Below are positions 1-6,191 of a DNA stretch of 14,435 nucleotides, piece by piece. Under the pieces are notes generated by a model. The model searched no databases. It was not told the DNA's origin and saw nothing but the letters and a program-made list of their open reading frames with translations. Position numbers and translations under genes: made by a program. Each line of letters opens with the position of its first letter. Position 1 is the first letter of the stretch. The DNA comes from Actinomycetes bacterium (GTDB taxonomy: Bacteria; Actinomycetota; Acidimicrobiia; Acidimicrobiales; RAAP-2), in the NCBI GenBank assembly GCA_021787255.1, contig JAJYMD010000200.1, positions 1 to 14,435 on the forward strand. Direction: 5' to 3'.

Positions 1-628
1 GGACGAGGTGCATCCCGGTCGTGTAGTCACAGAACGTCGTCGGGTAGACGCTGAGCGGCAGGTCGTCGCTCTGGCGCCGCCACATGAGGCCCGTGTAGGC
101 CTGCGCGAGGACATCCTGGCCGCCTTTGTGCCGGAGCGGCCCGCGCTCGCCGAACCCGGTGCCCGAGACCCAGATGATCCTGGGGTTGAACGCGCGCACC
201 GCCTCGTAGCCGAAGCCGAGACGGTCCATCACACCCTGGCGGAAGTTGCTCACCACGACATCCGCGCAGACGAGCAGGCGGCGCAGGACCTCCTTGCCGT
301 CCTCGCTGCGGACGTCGACCGTGACGCTCTTCTTGTTGCGATTGATCGACAGGAACACCGGGTTGTCCAGCCCGTCGGGGTCCGGGATGGAGGTCCTGCT
401 CAGGTCTCCGGCGCCCGGCCGCTCGACCTTGATCACCGTCGCGCCGAAATCACCGAGGATCTGCGTGCAACACGGGCCCATGTAGACCTGGGTCAGGTCC
501 ACGACGGTGACCCCGACCAACGGTCCTGGCGCGAAGGAGGCCGCGCCATCCGCGGGCTCCGGGCGCGGGTGCGCCTCATCGGGGTGCCCGGCGTCGTCGG
601 TCTGCGAGCCCGAAGAGCGCGCGGTCAC
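1..628 (-). CDS. Class III CoA-transferase (CaiB/BaiF family), 3' end outside the window
   Basis: This gene encodes the N-terminal 209 residues of a family III CoA-transferase; the frame is still open at the window edge, so the C-terminal half or more is missing. Members move CoA between a carboxylic acid and an acyl-CoA donor in the cytoplasm. Visible family signatures are the opening GPLVGVTVVDLT (35-46), LGDFGATVIKVERPGAGD (58-75), the NRNKKSVTVDV stretch (96-106), the GFGERGP stretch (158-164) and GGQDVLAQAYTGLM (169-182). Asp201 in FCDYTTG aligns with the catalytic aspartate that forms the acyl anhydride in this family. The GTG start at 628 overlaps the stop of the upstream FAD oxidoreductase as GTGA, which implies translational coupling. 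About 34 unconserved residues, rich in Pro, Asp and Glu, precede the usual N-terminus; no better start lies downstream. The donor and acceptor acids cannot be inferred. The family call is firm. Confidence 0.93.
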   Translation of the reverse strand, partial: MTARSSGSQTDDAGHPDEAHPRPEPADGAASFAPGPLVGVTVVDLTQVYMGPCCTQILGDFGATVIKVERPGAGDLSRTSIPDPDGLDNPVFLSINRNKKSVTVDVRSEDGKEVLRRLLVCADVVVSNFRQGVMDRLGFGYEAVRAFNPRIIWVSGTGFGERGPLRHKGGQDVLAQAYTGLMWRRQSDDLPLSVYPTTFCDYTTGMHLV

Positions 629-1959
629 GCCAGTGGTCCTGCCACCTCGACGGTGGCGTTCGGCGCGGGGACGTCTCCTGGGTCTGCGCCCTGTTTGCGC
701 ATGCCCTCTTGGATCCGGCAAGCAGGCACCTCCCTCACGGGCACGCGCTCTTGGACGCTCAGCGCCGCAGCGATGCCGGCGGCCTGCCCCATCGCCATGC
801 ACGGCGGGATCTCCCTCGAGATCCGTTGCGCGTCGGGGGTCGCGGAGTAGTGGCGGCCTGCGACGAGCAGCTGATCGACCTCCTTGGGGAGAAGAGCACG
901 ATAGGGGGTGTAGTAGTCGCGCCCCCTGCACACTGCGTCGGGGAAGTGTCGGCAGCTCTGGACGTCGTCTTTGGTCACGACGTACTCGCCTTCGAGCAGC
1001 CTGGTCTGACGGACACCGATCTGCTCGGCGGTGTCCACGACGAAGCAGCGCTCGAAGCCGGGAAGCTCTGCGCGGGCCAGCTCGACAACCTCCGCGATGC
1101 GCGTGCGCGCCTCGCGGTCCGCAGCAGTCAAGGACGCCGGGTCCGTCCCGTCGTAGCCGGTCATGTGCGGGCAGTTGCACCAGACGATCCCTGGCAGCGG
1201 CGTCTTCAGCCACCATAGGTCCCAGGCGCCGCCGAGGAGGCGCTTGATCTTCCGGTCGACCCGACGGGCCTCCTGCTCGTTCGCGAACCTGAACTCCTCG
1301 GCGGCCTCCGTGTCGACCCCCCCGAGCCGGAACACGAGGGTCACCATGTACCTGTCGTGCACGAAGGCCGCCCCTGCCCTGGACGCGACGTCGAGGTCGC
1401 CGGTGGCATCGACCACCACCTCACCGAGGAACGCCTGCCTTCCGGACTTGGTCTCGCAGACGACCCCCTTCGTGGCACCGTCCTCCACCAGGGGATCGGA
1501 GAACCAGCTGTGCAACCGGAGCTTCACCCCGCTCTCGTGCACGAGGTCAGAGGACACCCGCTTCCACCCGTCAGGGTCGAAGGCGACCGCATAGCAGATC
1601 GGCTTGATCGGCTCGCGAGAGTGGAAGTCGAACAGCCCCCACCTGCTCCAGCGTCGCCACGTCTCCGGAGAGGACACACGGTCTTGCTCAGGGGGGTAGA
1701 CGGCAAGCCCGAGGGCCTCGAGACGGTCGACGTACTCCTCCACGATCCCGGTGACGCTGATCTCCGACCCGTTGCACATGTCGTCCAGGACGAGCACCAT
1801 CCCGCCTGACGCGAGCCCTCCGAGGGACCCGTAACGCTCGAGCAGGACGACGTCGGCACCCACCCGCGCGGCCGCGACCGCAGCGCTGACGCCTGCAGGT
1901 CCCCCTCCGACGACGACCACGTCGGACCGCCCGACCACCGGGGCGTCCGCGCCGGTCAC
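625..1959 (-). CDS. FAD-dependent oxidoreductase (FAD_oxidored-type flavoprotein)
   Basis: The product is a 444-residue flavoprotein. The N-terminal Rossmann motif GGGPAG (18-23) follows a hydrophobic beta strand and is followed by an acidic strand end (LLERYGSLGG), the classic FAD-binding fold. Further family marks are VVDATGDLDVASRAGA mid-protein, GVRQTRLLEGEYV, and a C-terminal CMAMGQAAGIAAAL helix that contacts FAD. The fold matches PF12831-like oxidoreductases whose substrates are mostly unknown; I see no membrane segment or Fe-S motif. It lies 106 bases downstream of a 7Fe ferredoxin gene, so ferredoxin is a plausible electron partner (inference). The start is taken as GTG 1959 because the Rossmann strand follows within a dozen residues. 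That GTG has no well-placed Shine-Dalgarno of its own and instead overlaps the stop of an 8-codon leader ORF. The 3' end overlaps the CoA-transferase start by 4 bases. Confidence 0.9.
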   Translation of the reverse strand: MTGADAPVVGRSDVVVVGGGPAGVSAAVAAARVGADVVLLERYGSLGGLASGGMVLVLDDMCNGSEISVTGIVEEYVDRLEALGLAVYPPEQDRVSSPETWRRWSRWGLFDFHSREPIKPICYAVAFDPDGWKRVSSDLVHESGVKLRLHSWFSDPLVEDGATKGVVCETKSGRQAFLGEVVVDATGDLDVASRAGAAFVHDRYMVTLVFRLGGVDTEAAEEFRFANEQEARRVDRKIKRLLGGAWDLWWLKTPLPGIVWCNCPHMTGYDGTDPASLTAADREARTRIAEVVELARAELPGFERCFVVDTAEQIGVRQTRLLEGEYVVTKDDVQSCRHFPDAVCRGRDYYTPYRALLPKEVDQLLVAGRHYSATPDAQRISREIPPCMAMGQAAGIAAALSVQERVPVREVPACRIQEGMRKQGADPGDVPAPNATVEVAGPLA

Positions 1960-1982
1960 GCCACGGCCTTCCTCGTCTGCAT
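1956..1982 (-). CDS. Eight-codon leader ORF (MQTRKAVA) coupled to the flavoprotein gene
   Basis: An ATG at 1982 opens an eight-codon frame encoding MQTRKAVA. Its TGA overlaps the GTG start of the FAD oxidoreductase as GTGA. A purine-rich Shine-Dalgarno (GGGAGGAAGGG on the minus strand, about 1983-1993) sits at ideal distance from this ATG and much too far from the GTG. Ribosomes would therefore load at the ATG and reinitiate at the flavoprotein start. The peptide shows no run of a single amino acid that would suggest attenuation. The alternative is a one-base indel separating the true ATG start from the flavoprotein frame. Confidence 0.4.
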   Translation of the reverse strand: MQTRKAVA

Positions 1983-2065
1983 CCCTTCCTCCCTTTCCCT
2001 TTCTCCCGAGCGCCGAGCAGGAGCGACCCTCCAGGTGCTCGAGGACGGCTCGGATCCGGGGCTGC

Positions 2066-2431
2066 TCACGTCACCGCACCCGAGCGGTCCGCCGCCTGGG
2101 CTCGCGTCCGGGAGACGAGCGGCGTGTCCACCCCCACCCTCCCGACTCCCGACGCGCCGCCGGGGGAGCCGAGCGGCTCCCGGCGGCCGGGCAGGACCTC
2201 GAGGAAGAACCGCGCGTTGTCCTCTCTGAACGCGAGCCACCGTGCCGGCACCTCGTCGTCTCGGTAGATCGCCTCGACGGGGCACGCCCCTTCGCACGCG
2301 CCGCAGCCGATGCACTCGTCCGGGTGCACGTACACGGCTCGAGCGCCTTCGTAGATGCAGTCGACCGGGCACACGTCGATGCAGCCACGATCGAGCACGT
2401 CGATGCAGGGGGCGGTGACGACGAAGATCAC
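2066..2431 (-). CDS. fdxA: 7Fe ferredoxin [3Fe-4S][4Fe-4S], FdxA type
   Basis: A 121-residue soluble ferredoxin. The two cluster motifs are C9-x7-C17-x3-C21-P and C40-x2-C43-x2-C46-x3-C50-P. By homology to Azotobacter ferredoxin I and mycobacterial FdxA, C9, C17 and C50 hold a [3Fe-4S] cluster and C21, C40, C43 and C46 a [4Fe-4S] cluster, with C25 free. DCIYEGARAVYVHPDEC and the later LGSPGGAS stretch are typical of the actinobacterial FdxA group. The start is the GTG at 2431, preceded by a GAGGG-type ribosome site 4 bases away and overlapping the TGA of a small upstream ORF. The last 20 or so residues after VDTPLV are not conserved and may be a lineage tail. Its likely role is electron supply to the adjacent FAD oxidoreductase; that pairing is inferred from gene order only. 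Confidence 0.92.
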   Translation of the reverse strand: MIFVVTAPCIDVLDRGCIDVCPVDCIYEGARAVYVHPDECIGCGACEGACPVEAIYRDDEVPARWLAFREDNARFFLEVLPGRREPLGSPGGASGVGRVGVDTPLVSRTRAQAADRSGAVT

Positions 2432-2603
2432 CGGTCCCTCGCCTTGGCCAGCGCACGGTACTCGCGCGCTCGGAGACGATGGAGCCGCGGATCGCGTCCT
2501 GGACCATCTCCGAGAGGCCCTGGGACTCGTCGATCGACGGAGACAGCCTCTCGAGCAGGGCCGCCGAGGCCGCCGCCTCGAGCGCCCGGCGGACTCGGTG
2601 CAC
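2428..2603 (-). CDS. Small unrecognised ORF with an apparent 1-base frameshift, upstream of ferredoxin
   Basis: I do not recognise this product. From the GTG at 2603, about 46 codons have a G or C third base in all but two, a strong coding signal here, and read through RALEAAASAALLERL and SEMVQDAIRGSIVSE. Near 2466-2471, in a CGCGC run, that frame loses its codon bias. The bias then continues in the neighbouring frame as REYRALAKARDR, ending in a TGA that overlaps the ferredoxin GTG as GTGA. One missing base in the CG run would restore a helical, charged protein of about 58 residues. The start is uncertain because no strong ribosome site is seen before 2603. It may be a real gene with a sequencing error, or a decayed gene. 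Confidence 0.4.
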
Positions 2604-2628
2604 GAGATCTCGTATCCAGCACTTCGGT

Positions 2629-2659
2629 ACACCATGTCCTCTACACTGCCGCCGGTCAA
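2629..2659 (-). promoter_or_regulatory. Candidate minus-strand promoter for the ferredoxin/flavoprotein/CoA-transferase operon
   Basis: On the minus strand TTGACC (2659-2654) resembles a -35 box. A poor -10 (CATGGT) follows after 17 bases, placing a start near 2629, just ahead of the small ORF. The -35 is reasonable and the -10 is weak, so this is only a candidate in the 116-base gap between the divergent genes. On the plus strand, TACACT (2642-2647) could be a -10 for the hydratase gene but lacks a matching -35. Confidence 0.2.
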
Positions 2660-2719
2660 GTCCCGCAGGTGAGGCAAAAGGCAAGCAGGCAAAAGAGCTA
2701 CAAGAGAGGAACGAGGCCG

Positions 2720-3496
2720 TTGCCCGTCGATTACGTGCTGGAAGACCACGTCGCGTGGGTCACGCTCAACCGACCGGAGCGACGCAATGCCCTCGACGCC
2801 GCGATGCATGCCGAGCTCGCTTCGATCTGGGCCGAGATCGAAGCGAGCGCTGACGCGCGGGTCGTGGTGCTCACGGGGGCAGGCGACCAGGCGTTCTGCG
2901 CAGGCGACGACATGAAGAGCGAAGGGGGCAAGACCGGGACGGACTACTGGCTGGACTTGCGTCCTGACGGCTTCGGTCATCTGACGCTGCGCCGGACGCT
3001 CTCGGTCCCCGTCCTCGCCCGCGTCAACGGCCACGCGCTCGGCGGCGGGTTGGAGCTGGTGTGCGGGTGCGACCTCGCGGTCGCCGCGGACAGTGCGGAG
3101 TTCGGCTTCGTAGAGCCCCGACTGGGCCGCCTCCCGCTCGACGGGGGGATCGTCGCCCTCGTGCGCCAGCTCCCTGCCAAGTGGGCCATGGAGGTCCTTT
3201 TGACGGGACGCCGGTTCACGGCAGAGGAAGCGGCCCGTCTGGCGCTCGTGAACGAGGTCGTCCGCCCGGACGAGCTGGACGCCGCGGTCGAACGATGGCT
3301 CGGCTGGCTGCTCGCCTGCGCGCCGCTCTCGCTCCGGGCGATCAAGGCGGTCACGAAGGCCACGGAGGGCATGACGGCTCGCCACGCACGGCTCCAGCAG
3401 GTGCCCGAACTGCTCGCATGCCTCGGGTCGAACGACGGGCGTGAAGGCGTCCAGGCGTTCCTCGAGAAGCGCGCGCCGAGATGGACCGGCACCTGA
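2720..3496 (+). CDS. Enoyl-CoA hydratase/isomerase (crotonase) family protein
   Basis: A 258-residue cytosolic crotonase-fold enzyme, the usual length for the family. LNRPERRNALD (16-26), the first oxyanion-hole segment AFCAGDD (58-64) and the second, NGHALGGGLEL (103-113), are all present. Both acidic residues used by classical hydratases are kept: Glu112, and Glu132 in GFVEPRLG. It should therefore be able to do acid-base chemistry on an enoyl-CoA or related thioester. TGRRFTAEEAARLALVNEVV and the LPLDGG segment recall the carnitinyl-CoA dehydratase and enoyl-CoA hydratase branches, but the substrate cannot be read. I chose TTG 2720: AGAGAGGA lies 9 bases upstream and the protein then starts like its relatives. 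The frame stays open far upstream, but that part is antisense to ferredoxin. The gene is divergent from the ferredoxin operon and 97 bases ahead of the phosphorylase. Confidence 0.93.
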   Translation: MPVDYVLEDHVAWVTLNRPERRNALDAAMHAELASIWAEIEASADARVVVLTGAGDQAFCAGDDMKSEGGKTGTDYWLDLRPDGFGHLTLRRTLSVPVLARVNGHALGGGLELVCGCDLAVAADSAEFGFVEPRLGRLPLDGGIVALVRQLPAKWAMEVLLTGRRFTAEEAARLALVNEVVRPDELDAAVERWLGWLLACAPLSLRAIKAVTKATEGMTARHARLQQVPELLACLGSNDGREGVQAFLEKRAPRWTGT

Positions 3497-3593
3497 CGCC
3501 GAGCACGTCCACCGGCGCCGACCACGCGACCGACCCCAAGCTCGCGCTACTCGGTAGGGTGTGGGCCGTCCAAGGCCGATCGGGAGGCTCACC

Positions 3594-4385
3594 GTGGACG
3601 TCCAGCCGATCCTGCGCGAGCTGTTCCAACGGTCCGACCTGCCGAGGACCGCGCTCCTCCCCGGAGACCCGGGTCGCGTCGACCTCATCTGCCGGAACTG
3701 GACCGACACCGAAGAGGTGCACGCCGTGCGTGGGTACCGTGCCGCCCTCGGACGGCTGACATCGGTCCCCATCGCTGCGATCTCCACCGGGATCGGGGGA
3801 CCTTCGAGCGAGCTCGTCGTCGCCGAGGCGGCCGCGCTCGGCTTCACCTCCCTCATCCGCGTCGGGACGAGCGGGAGCCTTCACGAGCGCGTACGTCCCG
3901 GCGACCTCGTGATCAACGAAGCGTCCGTCCGCCTGGACGGCACCTCGGAGCTGTACGCACGAGCCACGTACCCCGCCGCCGCCGACCACAGGGTCACCGC
4001 AGCGCTCTGCGACGCTGCCGCCGCGTTGGGATGCACCTACCACGTGGGGGTCGGCTGCACCTCGGCGTCGTTCTTCGCCGGGCAGGAACGCGCGACCCCC
4101 CAGGGATACCTACCGCCGGCCGCGCACGGCCTCATGGAGGAGATGCGCGCGCTCAGCGTGCTGAACTTCGAGGAGGAAGCTGCGACGCTCTTCGTCCTCG
4201 GCCGCCTCCTTGGCGTGCAGACGGGCGCTGTGCTCGCGATCATCGGCAACCGTGTCTCGGGCGACTACCCGGACCCGACCGAGGCGGTTCGGCGCGCGGT
4301 CGACGTCGCGAACCGGGCGGCGGTGCTGCTGCACGCTCGGACGGCCGTCGAGGCACCGAAGCGAGCCGGGGAGACGGCCACGTGA
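3594..4385 (+). CDS. udp: Uridine phosphorylase-like nucleoside phosphorylase
   Basis: A 263-residue NP-I family enzyme, close to E. coli uridine phosphorylase (253). It should cleave a nucleoside with phosphate into a free base and pentose 1-phosphate. Phosphate-site elements are LLPGDPGRV (21-29), Arg46, and Arg89 with Thr92 in RVGTSGS; STGIGGPSS lies at 64-72. GQER (163-166) keeps Gln164 and Arg166, matching the Gln166/Arg168 pair that reads uracil in E. coli Udp, so a pyrimidine base is favoured. The ribose-binding motif reads NFEEEAAT (191-198). Glu195 matches the ribose-binding Glu198, but the usual Met before it is Glu194, which may signal an altered sugar. The GTG start at 3594 has GGGAGG 6 bases upstream; an in-frame GTG at 3561 lacks this. 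The stop overlaps the next gene as GTGA. No clear promoter lies in the 97-base gap upstream. Confidence 0.9.
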   Translation: MDVQPILRELFQRSDLPRTALLPGDPGRVDLICRNWTDTEEVHAVRGYRAALGRLTSVPIAAISTGIGGPSSELVVAEAAALGFTSLIRVGTSGSLHERVRPGDLVINEASVRLDGTSELYARATYPAAADHRVTAALCDAAAALGCTYHVGVGCTSASFFAGQERATPQGYLPPAAHGLMEEMRALSVLNFEEEAATLFVLGRLLGVQTGAVLAIIGNRVSGDYPDPTEAVRRAVDVANRAAVLLHARTAVEAPKRAGETAT

Positions 4386-5536
4386 GCCACGTGAGCGCTC
4401 CACCTGGCTGGGGATGCCGGCTCATCCGTGAGGCCGCGACGTACCGGGACGGCGTGATCTCCATCCTCGACCGCAGACGGTACCCCCTCGACGTCGTCCG
4501 GGTCGACTGCCGGAGCGTGGAGGAGGCCGCCGCCGCGATCGAGCAGATGGTGACCCAGAGCGCCGGTCCCGCTCGCGTGGCCGCGTACGCGATGTGCCTC
4601 GCGGCGAGGGAGCCGGCTGCCAACGGCGAGACACGCGCACGCCACCTGGCGGACGCCGCGACGCGCCTCGTCGACACCCGTCCGACGAACGACCAGATCG
4701 CGAACGTCGTGAACGAGATCCGAGCGTTCGCCTCCGCCGCGCCCGGCGGAGGGACCGAGGAGGAGATCCTCGGGTTCCTCGAGAGCCGCTGGCGCGCGCG
4801 CGACGCCGAGCTGCGGCTGCTCGGCTCTTCGGGGGCCGACGTCGTACCGCCGACAGGACGCGTCCTCACGCACTGCTGGGCGGAGCACGGGCTGATCGCA
4901 GTGCTCGAGGCGTGCATCGCGCGCGGGGACCATCCCGGCGTCTACTGCACGGAGACCCGGCCCTACCTCCAGGGTGCGCGCCTCACGGCATCGAGCGTCA
5001 TGGAGCTCGGGCTCGAGGCAACCGTGGTGACCGACGGCATGGCCCCGTGGCTCATGGCCCAAGGAATGGTCGACGTGGTCGTCGTGGGCGCCGACCGTGT
5101 GGCCGCCGACGGATCGGTGGTGAACAAGATCGGCACCCTTTCGGTCGCGCTCGGCGCCAAGCATGCCGGGATCCCCTTCTATGCGTGCATCGTCGAGCCG
5201 GACCTTTCGGTCGCCACCGGAAGCCAGGTCGCCATCGAGGCGCGCGACCCCGCGGAAGTGCTGAGCTGTCTGGGCGTGCGGACGGCTGCCCCAGGCTCGC
5301 ACGGCTGGTACCCGGCCTTCGACGTCACCCCGGCCGAGCTCGTGACCGGTCTCATCACCCCGCGAGGGGTCCTCGCCCCGCCGGACCTCGCCGGAGCCTT
5401 CGATGACACGTCCCGGAGCGTGGCCGGCGGCGCGCCGGCGAACGCCGCGGCGGACCGCCTTCAGAGCTCCCGCCTCACTCGCCGTAGCGGCGCCTGCGCA
5501 TCTCCTCCCACACGGCGTCGAGCTCGACCCCGGTGA
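4382..5536 (+). CDS. MtnA/eIF2B-alpha family aldose-1-phosphate isomerase, divergent
   Basis: A 384-residue member of the family that isomerises aldose 1-phosphates to ketose 1-phosphates (MtnA on methylthioribose 1-phosphate, DrdI on 5-deoxyribose 1-phosphate, archaeal ribose-1,5-bisphosphate isomerase). Cys165 (VLTHCW) and Asp238 (GADRVAADGSVVNKIGT) match the catalytic Cys160 and Asp240 of Bacillus MtnA. ETRPYLQGARLTA (191-203) and VVTDGMA (215-221) are also canonical. It departs from true MtnA in two places: the residue after the catalytic Cys is Trp rather than the CNAG sequence, and the early RGAPAIG motif is replaced around 59-66 (QSAGPARV). A sugar without the methylthio group, such as ribose 1-phosphate or a 5-deoxy- or modified pentose 1-phosphate, is therefore plausible. 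The GTG start overlaps the phosphorylase stop, tying the two steps together. The conserved fold ends near residue 343; the last 40 residues are unconserved and partly antisense to the aldolase gene. Confidence 0.85.
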   Translation: MSHVSAPPGWGCRLIREAATYRDGVISILDRRRYPLDVVRVDCRSVEEAAAAIEQMVTQSAGPARVAAYAMCLAAREPAANGETRARHLADAATRLVDTRPTNDQIANVVNEIRAFASAAPGGGTEEEILGFLESRWRARDAELRLLGSSGADVVPPTGRVLTHCWAEHGLIAVLEACIARGDHPGVYCTETRPYLQGARLTASSVMELGLEATVVTDGMAPWLMAQGMVDVVVVGADRVAADGSVVNKIGTLSVALGAKHAGIPFYACIVEPDLSVATGSQVAIEARDPAEVLSCLGVRTAAPGSHGWYPAFDVTPAELVTGLITPRGVLAPPDLAGAFDDTSRSVAGGAPANAAADRLQSSRLTRRSGACASPPTRRRARPR

Positions 5537-6188
5537 GGATCCTTGGTACGCCGTAGGAAAGCGACCGGCGGTACACGCCACAGAGCCACTCGAGCAAGAG
5601 CGCGCGTTCGTACGCGCGCTCGAGCGTCTCGCCGTAGGTGAGCGCGCCGTGGTTCTCCAGGATCGCAGCGCTGCGTCCGGCAAGCGCCGTGCCCACCGCG
5701 CGCGCGAGGTCCACCGATCCGAACCGGGCGTAGGGGGCCACTCGGACCGGACCCCCCAGCGCGACGATCGCGTAGTGGACCGCCGGGAGCACCTCGAGGG
5801 TCGCGGAGAGGGCGACCACCTCCGTCGAGTGCGTGTGGACCACCGCCCGAGCGTCCGTCGTCACGTACACCTCGTGGTGCATCGGCCACTCCGAGGACAC
5901 CTCGCCGCGTCCCGACACCTTGGTGCCGTCGAGGCGCACGACGCAGACGTCCTCGGGTCGCATGGACTCGTAGCTCGCCCCCGACGGCGTCACCACGACG
6001 TGGTCGCCCACCCGTACGCTGAGGTTGCCGGCGGTGCCGACGGCCAACCCGTCGGGGCCGAGGCGCCGGGCGTAACGAACGATCTCTGCGCGCTCGGCCT
6101 CGAGGTCGTCGCCGTCCGCGATCCGCTGCGAACCGCGCGCACCCGGGTCGGCCCCGGGGCCGTCAGCTTCTGGACCTGACGCGCCCAC
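5475..6188 (-). CDS. Class II aldolase, L-fuculose-1-phosphate aldolase-like
   Basis: A 237-residue zinc aldolase of the FucA/AraD/adducin family. It would split a ketose 1-phosphate into dihydroxyacetone phosphate and an aldehyde. All zinc ligands are present: Glu100 (SSEW), His118 and His120 (VVHTHS) and His180 (LENHG), matching E73, H92, H94 and H155 of E. coli FucA. GTAGNLSVR (51-59) and TPSGASYE (67-74) form the phosphate-binding part. HYAIVALGG and APYARFG also follow FucA closely. Ribulose 1-phosphate or a 5-modified ribulose 1-phosphate from the neighbouring isomerase is the expected substrate (inference). GTG 6188 is well supported by GAGG 6 bases upstream and lies 3 bases after the lacI stop, so the two are co-transcribed. 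About 28 unconserved residues precede the fold. The 3' end overlaps the isomerase gene by 62 bases. Confidence 0.92.
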   Translation of the reverse strand: MGASGPEADGPGADPGARGSQRIADGDDLEAERAEIVRYARRLGPDGLAVGTAGNLSVRVGDHVVVTPSGASYESMRPEDVCVVRLDGTKVSGRGEVSSEWPMHHEVYVTTDARAVVHTHSTEVVALSATLEVLPAVHYAIVALGGPVRVAPYARFGSVDLARAVGTALAGRSAAILENHGALTYGETLERAYERALLLEWLCGVYRRSLSYGVPRILTGVELDAVWEEMRRRRYGE

Positions 6189-6191
6189 CGC

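Noticed and set aside
3555..3560. TAGGGT as a -10 element before the phosphorylase
   Set aside because: No matching -35 at the right distance; too weak to list as a promoter.
2066..3856. Long open minus-strand frame (596 codons) covering ferredoxin and the hydratase gene
   Set aside because: Only its last 121 codons are ferredoxin. The rest is antisense to the well-supported hydratase and phosphorylase genes and shows no family motif.
4265..5683. 472-codon minus-strand open frame opposite the isomerase
   Set aside because: Antisense to an isomerase with intact catalytic motifs, with no recognisable domain of its own.
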